NCBI RefSeq assembly: GCF_033568475.1 | Contig: NC_133121.1 | Span: 6,696,001 to 6,760,000 of the forward strand | Reading direction: 5' to 3' | Length of the DNA stretch: 64,000 nucleotides | From: Henckelia pumila | Lineage: Eukaryota > Streptophyta > Magnoliopsida > Lamiales > Gesneriaceae | Part shown: in pieces, positions 18,075-30,856 of the stretch | Numbering within the stretch: the first letter of the stretch is position 1 | How the letters are laid out: every line of letters begins with the position of its first letter | Made by a program: the position numbers and the translations under genes | Notes under the pieces: model-generated | The model's database searches: none | What the model was told of the DNA's origin: nothing | What the model saw: the letters and a program-made list of their open reading frames with translations, nothing else

Positions 18075-20501
18075 CTATAAACCGCGGGATCCGGGGATGT
18101 CGATCCACTGCAGCTGAAGCTCGATTTCACCGCGTTCCACGTTTCGAAGCCTGAGAAACATATGTTGTATGACTTTGCCATTCTCCCAAACAATGGAGGC
18201 TTCTTCAGCTAGGCAGTTTTCCCTGTTTGGCTTAAGTTTTGTGATCACAGTTCCGCTGGGAACATTTTCAAGCCTCATTTTGACAGCTTCTACAAAGGCT
18301 TTGATGTCGAATTCTGCATCACCCATTTTGTCATCTGGTGTGAATAAATCTTTATCGTATACTTGCTGCAACACAACACAATTTGTTTACGAAATTAAAT
18401 TAGATATATATATATAATTCTTAGTATTAAATCAAAATATATACTTACCACTCTGATTGGAATAGAGGAATCAGAAATAGATAGCGTAAGCTCTTCGTTC
18501 CATTCAGGATTGAGATTCTGTTGCACCACGCGAGTCTTTAATTTCTGGTTACATGCATTGACACAAATAATGATTTCAGGAATTTGCAAAATCCCAATTT
18601 ATAACTCATGTTAGAGGTACATTTTAGATGATAAAAATAAAATAAAATAAAATAAAATAAAATAAAAGAGATGTAATTAGGTTCGATTGTATATTTGTAG
18701 CTTATCATGTTAATGTAAGCCTGAGCGTAACATAAATTGTACCCCAGACTTTTGACACACATTTTGGCTTTAACATAAAGTCAATTACTATTAATTAATA
18801 ATCAAGAAGGCCAACTTAATTGGAGGACCAGAAAAAGATGTTTATCTCATTCATAGGTCCCGTTTGGTATCAAAAGTTAGACCAAAAAAATATTTTTTTA
18901 AAAAAATGTTTTTTTTAATTTATAAGATGTTTGGATGGTCATTTAAATTCTTAAAAAAAACACATTTTTAAGTCAAATTTAGATTTTTTTCAAAAGCCAA
19001 AAATTAGAGCTTAAAAAAACACTTTTTTAAAAAAACTGTATATGAAATCCAAACGGCTTCTCTAATTAACCCACTTATTTATATTACATTTTCTTTTCAT
19101 CAGCCCAATTATATATAGTCTAATTTTTATATATAGTATTATCTTTTCTTAATCTGTATAACAATATACGCAAACTTAAATAAGACGTATTACTGTTGTT
19201 TTTTATAACAAAAGTCTAAAAATAATACAATAAAACTATATAATACTGCTGTTTTTATTTTTTTCAAAAAGAAAAGGCTAAAAATAATAAAGTGAAAACT
19301 CGAATAATATAAAACGTGAAATGGAAAACAATTCCGATATCATTTAGTATAAGATTACAACTTTATCATAGGTGTGCCTATCCACACTATTTATTAAAAG
19401 TTAGGTCTCTTTTAAGAGCAAGATTTTGTTGACAATCTCATATATTTATAATTGTTATCCACACTATTTGCTAAAGTTAGGTCTCTTTTAAGAGCAAGAT
19501 CTCGTTGACAATCTCATATATTTATAACCGTTAGATGGGTCAACTTAATTTAGATGTATAATATTTTATCCTTAAAAGTAATATTTTTTATGAATTGACT
19601 CGAGTAGACATCTATAAAGTTGTCAAAGTGAGTTGGGCTCGTTCGGTTGGCCCACCCGCCCCGCTATGTAGGTGGGTTAGATCGACGAATTTCCAACTCA
19701 TCTAAATAGTGGGCAGACCCGCTCCGTCCCGCCAAGTGGTGGGTTGTGGAGGGTTGCAAGTCATCCCATCCCAACCCGTCAAATATAACTAAAAAGTGAC
19801 GGGTTGGCCTCTAGCACCACCAAATAAGCGGGTTGAGTTGATAATTTTCTAACTCGCCTAAATATTGGATCGGTCCGCCCTGCCAATTAACGGGTAAGTT
19901 GCGAGTTGACCCATTTCGCAGACCCATTTTGACAACTGTAAATATCCATATAACACAATTTGACTTCTATGAATTGAATCAAGTATATATACATATAACA
20001 CAATTAGACGATTTGACAAATTTATAACCGTGAGATGATTCAACTCAATTTACACGTATAATATTTTTTATGATCTGAGTCGGGTATAACACCATGACCC
20101 GGGAAACATTCTAAAAAGAGTTTTTGTGTTAGTTTTGTTGAAGCAAATTAATCGTGGGAAGTCATTTGCAGCAGAAGTTGACTGACAGATCAAGACGACC
20201 AAGAAAAAATTCTCCACACAAACCCATCACCAAGAATCAAAATCGAATCATACCCAGAAATTTTCATTCATGTAGCTAATCAATTATATTATATATATAA
20301 ACCAAAAAAAAAAAAGTCAATCCAAGAGAGCTGAAAAATCCCAAGAATTAATTTTTGTTAAAAAAAAAAAAAAGAGAAAGAACTAATTACCTGTTTGCCC
20401 ATCCTAAAAACCATGTAAGGATCGCTGCTGCAGGAATCTCTGATAGCAAGGTTTATCCCTCTCAACACATTAATCCTCAGCAAACCCAACATATGCTCCA
20501 T
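18075..20501 (-). CDS. C2-DOMAIN ABA-RELATED (CAR) family protein
   Basis: CDS is 20501-20391, 18544-18449 and 18365-18075, giving 165 aa with GT/AG at both introns, all phase 0. The start at 20501 (MEHMLGLLRI) is chosen because it matches the family start; upstream in-frame codons are only a poly-Lys run from an A-tract. It is a single C2 domain. Calcium-ligand Asp positions are visible at D22, D27, D73, D75 and D81 (SSDPY, YDKD, PDDKMGD). The plant-specific insertion (KAFVEAVKMRLENVPSG) that sets CAR proteins apart follows, then the typical end IELQLQWIDIPG. CAR proteins bind acidic membranes in a Ca2+-dependent way and recruit PYR/PYL abscisic acid receptors to the plasma membrane; that is family knowledge. 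Length is normal. Intron 1 (18545-20390) is full of repeats. The exact CAR paralogue cannot be assigned. Confidence 0.93.
18636..18667. repeat. (AATAA)n microsatellite in CAR intron 1
   Basis: About six units of a five-base A/T repeat lie near the 5' end of exon 2 within the intron. No function is implied. Confidence 0.85.
18860..19057. repeat. Foldback (MITE-like) element in CAR intron 1
   Basis: The ends cccgtttggtatc and gaaatccaaacgg are inverted relative to each other, with an A/T-rich, largely self-complementary middle (runs such as ttttttaaaaaaa on both sides). A related layout is at 33680-33993. No clear target duplication could be fixed. Confidence 0.5.
19378..19532. repeat. Two-copy tandem repeat in CAR intron 1
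   Basis: A unit of about 77 bp (starting tatccacactattt, containing gttaggtctcttttaagagc) is repeated at about 19378-19455 and 19456-19532, with a few differences. A diverged relative of the sequence that follows lies near 20018-20085. Confidence 0.85.
19619..19936. repeat. MITE-like element in CAR intron 1
   Basis: Bounded by gttgtcaaagtgagt and acccattttgacaac, which are imperfect inverted repeats. The interior is GC-richer and repetitive (variants of gggttg, cccgcc, gcgggttgagtt). The flanks share a near match (tataaa/tgtaaa) that may be a target duplication. The superfamily is not clear. Confidence 0.6.
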
Positions 20502-23500
20502 TGCAGATTTCTTTTTTTTTTTTTTTTTTTTATCTGCCCCGCCCTGGAATAATAATAATATTGGCACGATTTTTATAGTGAGAGAGATTCAAATGTAACT
20601 TCCCAATATTGTTTTTTTATTCTGGAAATTATTAGTGTGGGCTTCCATCAATTAATTAATTAATACACCAAAATGCATGTTTGACTTCTTCCCCTTTATT
20701 TGCATTTGGCCAAAGTCTAATTAGTGTGTGTGTGTGTGTGTTTGTGTGAAAAAAGAAGTCATGAGGAGGACATGCAATAGACTAGGGCAATAATGGCGGC
20801 TTGATTGGTTGAAAATTAACGGTGAGATGAGATTCATTAGATTGATGATTGATGATGCCCAAGAAAGTTTCCTAATGCCAGAGCACATTTGTAGGTGATT
20901 GACTCCTTTGCCCTTTACGAAATTTTAAATGGTTCGTGAGAAAATTGCAATGTTGGTCTTATGATTTGGATTTTTTTTTTAATTATTTTGACGGTAAACC
21001 ACTAAATCCGTCGATTGTACGAAACTTATATTATATTATACATATTAAAATATATATACTCAAAAAGAAAAGGAAAAATTAAGCAAAACTGATTGCAATA
21101 ACTTCAAAATGGAAGAAAAAAGTGTTTGACTTTTCTCTTTAGTTTTGTTTAAGTAAATTTTTATGAGCGCAATATAGGTTATTCTTGTCAAATTAGCCAC
21201 ATAAAAGAACATCAGTTTTAAACAAATAACATTCTCAATAGATTTCATGGTTTCTGTCAAAAGACAAAAAAAAAAAAAAATCGAAGTTAGTACAATTACT
21301 ACTCTCTTTATAATCATCTGGACATAGGGAAAGTGCTCTGGCATTAATAGGAAAATTGTTCCGTAGCAAAGTAGCAACCACGATCAAGAAGGGTTGAAAG
21401 ATGCTACCAAGTACTCAAATCCCATTAAAGTTAATTGAACATGTAGATGTGAGAATATAATAAATTCATTTTCGTTGTATTTCGTATTTTTGGTCTATAA
21501 ACTTTACAGATCACATTTTTAAAAAATAAATAAAATGGGTTAACAAAGATTAAAATAATAATTATTATATTATTTATTATTATTATTTCACAAATTTATG
21601 GTGTTAATTTATTACATTCATAATATTATACATTTTTTGATAATTTTGATAATAAAAAGATTTTATAATACCAAATACATCAACATCTTTAAATTATTAA
21701 AAATAATTTTATCCAAACACTTTAATAGCTTACATGTTACATCTTATAAGCTTTAAAAATAGTTTATAAATTTTACGAGCTTATAAGTTGTTTTTAATAA
21801 ACTTGTAAAACGCCTTCTATTTTTATGCTATAATTTTTTCAATTTAATTACTGAACTTAAACTGAAATACAGGATTAAACGAACAATGATTTAAAAGTTA
21901 TTATGTTGCTATCGATTTCTTAATTAATTATGGTTAATATATGTGATCCTTGCTTATTAATTTGAGTCGTATGTCTTGTACAATTATACACAAATTTTTA
22001 ACATACGCTCGTTTGGATTCTGTTCAAAGTTCCTACCCCAAACATAAATTCCTCTAAATATTATAAATTAGTCAATCAAAGTAAAAAATAAAAAAAAATT
22101 ATGGCCACCACAGCACTTGATGAATTATTTATAAAATATTGGTTTACTGATCCATTTTGAGGACTATATATCATAAATTTAATATGTTGCGTTTAGATTG
22201 TTGATGGATTTTATATCGATTTTTGTTGTTTAGAGAATTAATTGATATCATAAACTTCAAATACATTTCTTACATATATAGTATTTTATTATAATTAAGA
22301 TAGATTTCAAATTCACTAAATAATGGTGTCATTTTAAATTTATTTTATTTTGTATTAATAATTTGTAAATAAGTGAAATTTGGATATAATATTTGATATA
22401 TTACTTCATTAAAAAAAATAAAACTATATTCGAAAGTCATAAATATCAAATTCATCTCCGAAGATATATCTTTAATAAGGTTCCACTCTACCTAATTTAT
22501 GAAAAAATAATATTTTATTACTATCTTATTACTATTTCTTCGCGTGCATCATAATATTTTAAGAACTAGTAAAACATCCTTGACTTAAAAGGATATTTAT
22601 TCAATAATAATAATAATAATAATAGTCTAATTTTTGGAAAATGTAATCATATATGCTATGTTGAAATCTATCCACATACACAGTATAGCTAGATCGGTTG
22701 ACTTTACAAATTGATTTTGTTAGAGGGGAATGTGTTATTTACAATATATAGTATTTAAGAGAAAGCTCATTAGTTAATATATGAATGATATTTTTATTGG
22801 TATGAAGTATTTTGGGTAGAGTTCAAAAGCAAAATCATGAGGGTTTACTCCCAATGTCAAGGACAATATCATACTATTGTGAAGATATCCGGATTCCATT
22901 GCTTAACAATACATATATAGATATAAAGGGGTGTATTTGCTAATTTCACGTTGGGTCAAAACGCGAATTGGCCTACTTTGATATGGTCTATTACAAGATG
23001 TCAAAATCTTGAGAAATTCAATTTCAGAGATACTGTTTTTTTTAGCCTTATTCAAAAATAAAAAATAATTGAAAGTGATTGGTTGAATACATCGTTACTA
23101 GATAAGACCTTCACTAGACAACTCAATCCAAGAGAGGATTATTAAGGAATTGGTTTGATGAGTGTATATTTAATTTTGTTCAATCCACTCGATCTGTTGA
23201 CTTCAATACATTGATTAACTCAATAGATACACAAAGTATTATTTAAATTTAATAATTAAATTGCACTATGAATGGAATCTACATAAAACAAAAGTGATGT
23301 AACTTTTTCCTTCAATGTTCGAGTTGGTGGAATAGATAAATTTTTGGTAAATAACTGAGAGTTTGATTATCTCTGGCGCACTCCTCGGACGAACTTTTCG
23401 AGATATTTGATTGTACGAATCCAACCTCACCATTGGACGCCAGAATTCTTTTTTCATTTTTTTTTTCTAAACATAGCTAGGCAGCTAACAGCACAATTCT

Positions 23501-24594
23501 CAATAGCCAATTGATTGTTGAAGATTATTAGATAAGAAACCCTATTTTATTTTATTTTTAAAACAATTTACTTTGAAAAGTGGGGAAAAAGAACAAGCTA
23601 CGAATTAAAGTACATTTTCGATTCTGTTGGACCGGGCTAGATTCTCGTTGTTCCAAGGTCTCAACCCACTGAACGGGTTCGTATAGCATTGGGCTCATAA
23701 CAGCACAATATACCCGAAAGGCCCATATAGGCCAGAAGGAAAATAAATCGGTATCAATGCCATATTTATAATCTTATATTATTATTACTGCTAAAATTAT
23801 TTAAGGAAATATTCCAAATTTCAATAAAATAATCCGATCCAAACGGCATGCATTTTTTTTCCAAAATAAATAAAACATATTCTAGATTAGAAAAAAGAAC
23901 TAATCCTCAAATAATTAATCATATTATTTTTACGAAAATTAAAAAAAAAAATGTATACTACAGTTAGAACTATTTATACTAGAATTACACACATTTCACA
24001 ATTCAAAAAAACAACTATAAGTATTCGAGTGTTTATTACATTATTATTATCACGAAATAAAGTCCTATATATTTAGTACAACATTTTAAAGAGTATATAT
24101 AGATTTGTCACTCAAATTCAAATTATTTGAACTTCTAAAAAATCATTTCAAGCTGACTTTCTCAAAGTTTTAGTTATATAATCCAGCTTGATTGTAGGAA
24201 GAAAAGATTTTATGGTTATTTTGAATATGTTAGAGATCCACGGTTCTTTCGGACTCATTTCTCGTACAAAATCTCTGAGAAATAAACATTATACTGAATA
24301 AATCGTCACGAGTTATACTACATGTACAACGAAAGTTTTTGAGATTAAAAAAAAAAAAAAAAAAAAACCGTCCAACGACACGTAATCGTGTGTAACCTTC
24401 TTCATACTTATAGCATTCATCAATCGCCGTTGGCGAGTCTGAAAGATTAACCGATAAAAATCAAGAAAAGGGAACCAAATTTGTTGGAACAGAAAAAACC
24501 AGAACATGAAATAATGAAGCAAAAAATAAGACTGAAGAAAATGGATGGATGAAATCCTAAATCCTTTTTTACATATCGAAAACGGTGGGTGACG
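20502..24594. other. Intergenic DNA upstream of the CAR gene
   Basis: AT-rich, with no supported gene. The CAR promoter should lie in the first part. A short (GT)n run is at about 20727-20741. Low-complexity A/T repeats and a (TAA)n run near 22607-22623 are otherwise all that is seen. Confidence 0.55.
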
Positions 24595-24861
24595 CTAAGA
24601 CCTCACGTATGGATCATCCCTGCGGCAGCCATCGTCGAAGTTCTGGGAGTAGCTGACGGCGTCGTATTGGAAGGTGATGGTTTTCCGGCCGCCGTAAATG
24701 CCGAGCTTGCGGAGGAGTTTCCTCAGTCGGCGGTTCAGATTGGGGAACTTGTCGTGGGTCGACGGAATGCGGGAGTAGTCTTCGACGTTGGACGGAGCAC
24801 ACGACGGTGACACGCAGGCGGAGATGTACGACGGCCGCCGCTTGATCATATCGCCGCCCAT
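24595..24861 (-). CDS. Small plant protein of unknown function (88 aa)
   Basis: A single exon with ATG at 24861 encodes 88 aa. It stands out from the AT-rich surroundings by higher GC and by stopping on both sides with intergenic sequence. The protein is basic (RRLRKLLRKLG) and has a short Cys-containing N-terminal part (ACVSPSCAP). Its C-terminal motif FQYDAVSYSQNFDDGC is what I recall from a family of short, uncharacterised plant proteins often reported as stress- or hormone-responsive. There is no signal peptide, membrane helix or known domain. The function is unknown; the coding call rests on composition and the recalled motif. Confidence 0.75.
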   Translation of the reverse strand: MGGDMIKRRPSYISACVSPSCAPSNVEDYSRIPSTHDKFPNLNRRLRKLLRKLGIYGGRKTITFQYDAVSYSQNFDDGCRRDDPYVRS

Positions 24862-27800
24862 TCTGGGAGAGATTAATAAATGGTACGATTTACGAACACG
24901 ATGATGAGAGGGGGAGCTGGGGAGGGTAAAAAATCATAATCTTCCAAATCCAAAATATATAATCTAGTTTATATAATAATTATAATAATAATAGTTTTTT
25001 TTAACAAATATTAATAATAATAGAACATGTTGCATGGTAGTATACTAATAATACTAATAATAATAATAAATATTTTCGAAATTCTTATGTATATTAAATA
25101 GGGTAATAAAAAGAATTACAAATTTTCAGATTTATATAATAATTTAAATTATAATAATTATTATATAGGAATACCAGTATCAAATTGAATAATTTGATTG
25201 AATTTTGATATTTTGTAAGTATGGTGTAAAACTATCTCATGAAAACTTATTTGTGAGAAGTTATTCGTATCTGAATATAGAGTGCAAAATAATATTATTG
25301 AAATAACAAATAATATTTTTTTTAATCAATCGGATCGAGTAAGAGTTTCGTGTCATAAAATAAAATGTGAGATAATCTCACGAGATTTTTTGTGAATAAG
25401 AATTATACTAAAAAAGGAGATAAATTTGAACTACATGACTTGAGCAACTCGATCAAAACATTATTTGAGCTCGAGCTCAAGAAATTAAGTTTGTAATAAA
25501 TATTATTACATGACTTGAGCAACTCGATTTTGATTTTTTTTAATTTAAAAAACAATATTTTAATAAAAAAAATTAATACTCGAGTCGAAACTCAAAACGC
25601 CACTTGATTGAGCTCAAGGTTGCAATTTGCATATTACACCTTTTCTTTTCTTTTTGTCGAGACAACCTCGACTCGGCCTAATGGGCCGAGTTTCTTCTCT
25701 CTTTTTTTTCAACCCAATAAAAATTGCTACGTTGGACATTGGGCTTAGGTCTTTTATATATTTGGGGATCGGATTATAGTCGTTAAAATAAATGCTGTTA
25801 TTTAAAAGAAAAAACAGAATTTCCCAATTTTAGGATATTATGTTTAAAAATATAATTAATAGTTGAATATTATTAAATTATAATTTCTAAAATTAAAATA
25901 TCTTTCGTGAAGTACAAAAAATTTATGTAAGTGAGTCATTGGTTTAATGTTTTTCAACCATAAAACATAATACCAAACAAGCATGATTATAACAAAATCA
26001 ACTGTAGTAACTTATTGTATTACAATAATTAATTTTAGTACTTTTGGCCAAAATTCTTAAATCATTAAATAATGGTTGAAAATTTAGGATACTGAAAATC
26101 ACGGAAAATAAGCAATTATAGGTTTTGAGAATAAAAATTTTAAACATAAATAGCTAAACTAGATTGCCCAGAAATATAATAATCACAAGACTAAAGCTGT
26201 AATATAGTATAGATATATCTATGCTATTAGGTACCGTTTGTTAGGTACGATGAGATAAATAATACATAGATAAATAATATACTGTAATAAAAAATGATAG
26301 TGAATATAGTATTTGATTTGATTGATTGATTATAGTTTATTTGATTTGATTGATTAAATTTTATATAAAAATGATAAATTACCATTTTGTCCTTTTAACA
26401 ATAAATAAGATATGAATAATATTATTTATAAGGGATAATATAGTAATTTAAATTCAATGGTTTGATTGATTTAAGATAAAAAAAAAAATAATGATTTGAT
26501 TGATGTAAAATAAATAATTAATAGATGGATAAATAATATGACGAAAAGAACGCGAGATTTGATAAGATGAGTTATACACACATTAATTATATTTATATCC
26601 TTTATACTAATCGTTTTTGTGTGCTAAATCATACCAATTTTTTTTCTAATTTTACTTAAATTTAACCCACGTCTCTTTTATATTAGATTATAAATGACTA
26701 ATTTATCTTCATTTTTTTCTAACATCCTTATACGTACTTCTCTCTTTCTTATTTTTTAAATGTCATCAATTATCAATTCTTATTAAATTATCTGCATAAA
26801 CAACTTATTTGTACTTTATCTCAAAAACTCACATGTTATTTGTTTGTGATAATTTTTTATATTATTTTTCAAATAATTAAATTGTCGAACATTTAAAAAT
26901 CATAATTGCTAATATATAATATAATATAAGAGCACTATATAGTATTTATTATGGAGTCATGATGCAATTTTAGATTTACCTAAAACGCTCTCGATCTCAT
27001 CAAACTACCTACATGATTTTACTAGTTTTTATATTCTATTTTTCTCTCCTACCATTTTATATTAAAAAATAATAATTTTTCCTAAAAAATTATTTTAAAA
27101 TGCATTATTTACTTTTTTTTAGTATTTACAAAAACACACCATCTTGTGTTCCACTCAATGGAATACCCAAGATTTTCAACCAAAACGAGCGAATTCAACA
27201 AATTTAAAAATTAATAAAACACAACGTATAATCAATGTTATGTATCATATATTTTTACTAACACATATCGAGATTTCATTATTTAAAAGTGCTGAATAAT
27301 AACTCATTATCAACGGTCTCAAACACACCTCTCTCAATATATAATATTAAACAATTATTTAACAACATATCATCTTCCAACTTATTACGAATTGATTTTT
27401 TTAATGATTTTCATCGATGAAACTTTATCTTTACAGTTATAACGGATATTAATAATGCTAAATTTAAGATTAATTAAATCTATATATCAAAGTATATAAT
27501 TGGTTTTTATTTGATTAAATCTTTTTTTATAAGCAAGCTCGCTAATCCCAGCAATTTTAGAGAACTGCTTCTCATTTCGTATGTCAAAAATAAAGTTATC
27601 AAATTAGTTCTAAGATTTATTAACTACACCAGAGAGAAATCAAATGTATAAAACTGAGCAAACTGAAAATTTTTTTCCTTTATTACATTCAAGCCAAAAG
27701 ACTTTTCGTTTTCTTTTCTTTAAAAAAAATACGGGACAATACAAAGCACAATGCATTAATGCAAAATTTATTAGTCTAAAATAAATTTATTCTTATCTTA

Positions 27801-29903
27801 TTCACCAAATATCATCTTAATCAATGTATAATTAAATTAATATTTTATAGATATATTATATACATAGTACTATATTATTTTAAAAAAAATTTAAGAAGGC
27901 GGTCTCACAATTAAATTTGCATTTAAAAGGGAGATTATATATAATACAAATTTTTTAAAAAATTGCAGGGAAGCGGTTGCACCCTTTCGAAACCACGTAG
28001 GTCCGCCACTGATTCCACTATCCGCTAATATTTATAGTATTATAAAGTTTGAGAATTTCACGCGTCAATTGTTTTAGGAAACATTAGAAAAAAGATCAAA
28101 TGAGTATAATGGACGTTCATGCCTTTTGTAGAGTCAGTAATTTAAGGGAAATCCCGGAAACACACAAAGTTCATTATCTCTGCCTTTTTTTGGCATTGAA
28201 CTTCTAGCAGGTTGCTTTCGGAATCCTCGTGATGATTTTGTGGTCGACATCAAAATATAAGTTCCGAACGAGATTTTCGATTCGAGATCTAACTATAAAA
28301 AATGACTCTCTTAAAAAAAAAATCATCTGTATACATTTTCACTCAAAATTATGGGAAGAAGTATACGAGTCTAATAATTATTTCAACACATAAACTTATA
28401 TGAAACGTTCTCATGATCAATTTTGTTCAACGAGTCTTCTATTTAAGTTATTCATGAAAAATAATAAATTTTTATGCCAAAATTATTATTATTTATTGTG
28501 AATATATGTAAGGTTGACCCGTCACACAGATAATGATCCGTAAAACCAACTCACAAGAGACTACTCCTTCAAACGTCCAGTCTCGTGAACCTTCGAATAC
28601 TGTTTTATTGCATGTTTGTTCAATCAGTTTTTTACCGATGAGAGTAACGTAGGCATTGGTTTCGGAAATAATAATATCTCCCAACATACCAAAATCAGAC
28701 GTAAAATAAAAATATATATAGGTTAATTTCGTAATCATATTTCTATAATAGGACCAATAAATTTGACGTATAACTTTGGCTCCATAACGAGGATTTGGAG
28801 TGGGTGGAAACGTTACGTGTAAAGAAGAAAACGCGTTTTGTTTTTTATTTTGTGTCTTTATTTATATGGATGATTTTATCGTGATGCGTGCATACTAAAT
28901 ATAAAGTAATAATTGTATGTGACATAAATTAAAATTAATCGATGAATTTTGGTTATTGATATAGATATGGATTATGGTGGACCGGTTTCGATAAATCAGT
29001 CGCACTGATTATTAAACGATCTTGTTAAAAAATTCCTTGTTAAAATAACCTCTGAAATTTTTAGATTTTAAAATAAATTCTCAAACATATTTATATAATG
29101 ATCAATGATGTAACTTCAATTATTATTTAAAAAAATGATGGTAACATAAAACCTATGCATAGGTAGTTAATTATTATACGTAATATCTTATTATATATCT
29201 ATTATCTTACACCATATATTAAAGTTAGGCCAAGCCAAACGCTAGTGTTTTGATATGTTTTGGGGATCTCTTATTTCTTTTAATAAAGAGTTAAAGCTAT
29301 GGTAAAAAATTTTTTTTATCAAAACATAGAAATTTTTTATTGGATTTTAAAATTTTCAAATCTAAATTTTCTAATTAGAGGCACTAGCTAGTCTCGTGAA
29401 ACTTGTAAAATTAATTTGATTTTAATTTGGTTAATCTTTGAATCCGATTAATTTTCAAATTGAGCAACAAAGTCTTTCATCCTAGCTTGTCGCTTTTCTC
29501 AGAAATTCAAACTATTGGGGACAAAAACCCGCAAATCAATCACTTTCACATAAACCGTAACCAAAAAATTTCATATATTACGCAACATTCTTCTTTTCAA
29601 ATTTAATTTTTATGTATCATCTTGTATACGTACTAGTAATATTTGTTGCAGGAGGACATTATTGCATTGCGTATACGACGAAAAATAGTCGATCCTAAAA
29701 TTTATTATGATTAAGAGATAACAAAAGAACGAAACTGAATTAATTATACGATCAAAATTAAAGACATAAAATTATAAGATCCACATGTTCATAATACCGA
29801 ATAAACACAATCATTTGAATTACATAAGCATGCAAGATATATTTATCTAACATAATTAATTAATAATTATGAGCAAAACCCATAATAAATTATATGTAAA
29901 TTA
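24862..29903. other. Intergenic repeat-poor AT-rich DNA
   Basis: No supported gene over about 5 kb. Dispersed repeat relics occur at about 25225-25400 (ctcatgaaaac, gtgagataatctcacgag), 26230-26580 (accgtttgttaggtac start) and 28330-28565. A possible 3' untranslated region of the CYSTM gene would occupy the last part. Confidence 0.55.
28330..28565. repeat. Fullest copy of a dispersed repeat with gtgagac/ggttgacccgt signatures
   Basis: Contains, in order, a tcatgatcaattttgttcaacgag-like start, a ttcatgaaaaataataaattttt middle, and a gttgacccgtcacacagataatgatccg-like end, quoted here only in part. Diverged partial copies occur at about 25225-25400, 30990-31100, 37830-37900, 39000-39130, 48050-48130 and 58640-58820. 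It has no coding potential. It is probably a short non-autonomous transposon family of this lineage. Confidence 0.6.
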
Positions 29904-30402
29904 TCAGCAGAGGAAGATGATGGAGGGATCGCAGCAGCACTCATCAATCAGAAAACAGCAACACATAGCAGCGAGGCTGGCACAAATTACTCGATTCGAG
30001 TCAAAATCAAATTTAAAAAAAAAACCGAAAATATTGAAATATATAAAGAATTTATAACAAAAATATAACTTTATTTTTTTATTAAAAAAGTCATAAATAT
30101 TTCTGTGTTGAGAGCTAGAAAGGTATATGGAGGTACTTACCATCCTTCAAGAAAACCTGTTTCTCTCCGGGGAGGCGGCGCCGCGTAATATTGCGGCGGA
30201 GCCATCACCGGAGGGCCTTGATATTGGCCTACATGAAGTAAAATTATGTGCAGTGAATTAGTTTACGTTTAATCCATCGAAAAATCCCTTTGCTGGTGTA
30301 ATTAATTAATTATGTAGTTTGATATGTAAAAAGAAAGGGGAAAAGGAATTCACCTTGAGCAGGGTAGGGATATGCATAAGCATACTTTGGTGGTTCGTTC
30401 AT
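29904..30402 (-). CDS. CYSTM (cysteine-rich transmembrane module) protein
   Basis: CDS is 30402-30354, 30228-30141 and 29976-29904, giving 69 aa with GT/AG at both introns. The N-terminal half is Pro/Tyr/Gln-rich (YAYPYPAQGQYQGPP), the usual cytosolic arm. The C-terminus is the hallmark ETGFLEGCLAAMCCCFLIDE followed by CCCDP and IIFLC, a Cys-rich tail that inserts in or is acylated at membranes. Length and layout match plant CYSTM proteins, which have been linked to stress and heavy-metal tolerance; that is family knowledge. The final exon alone looks like a longer unrelated frame because intron sequence stays open; the splice model explains the motif better. The ATG at 30402 is the first in the exon and gives the family start MNEPPKY. 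Confidence 0.92.
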
Positions 30403-30637
30403 CTCTGTGAAATCTTCAAGATTGAAAGAGAGAGAGAATAAATAAATAAACAGATTAAATAAACGAGAACTAAAAGTTTGGGAGGATTATATATATATAT
30501 ATATAATTTATGTATATATGAACTTGTGCAAGATATAATTAAGCACGTATTTTGAAAATATATCTTACTCATAATGGATAATATATAGGCATAGCAAGGC
30601 ACGCGGAATGAATTAATTGGGATGTACACGATAGATT

Positions 30638-30856
30638 TAGGTAGTGTTTGCAATCACTAAAAAAATGATGGTTAGCTTTTGGCTTAAGAAAATCATTTTT
30701 ATGTGTTTCTTAAACCTTGATTATGTGTTAGCTTATGCTTAACTTAATTGAAATTTAAAAGCTAGTCATTTGGTGATTATGATTCTCCAAAAGTGATTCT
30801 AATAAGAAGATCATTGTTAAAATCACTCTAATCACTTATTTATCAAACACTACCCA
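30638..30856. repeat. MITE-like foldback element (family A)
   Basis: Starts aggtagtgtttgcaatcac and ends tatcaaacactaccca, forming terminal inverted repeats around an AT-rich interior whose halves also partly pair. The start is shared with the hairpin at 62191-62303, so both belong to one family. It lies about 240 bp upstream of the CYSTM start codon, within likely promoter sequence. Confidence 0.72.

Noticed and set aside
20499..20567. Upstream in-frame start for the CAR protein at 20567
   Set aside because: It would add a poly-Lys run encoded by an A-tract that belongs to the 5' untranslated region. The family begins at the downstream Met.
23290..23455. Possible SINE (gttcgtccgaggagtgcgcc on the minus strand)
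   Set aside because: Some resemblance to a Pol III promoter box, but no paired box, 3' tail or flanking duplication was found.
29904..30143. 79-aa minus-strand frame as a separate gene
   Set aside because: Its end is the last exon of the CYSTM gene; the rest is intron that happens to stay open.
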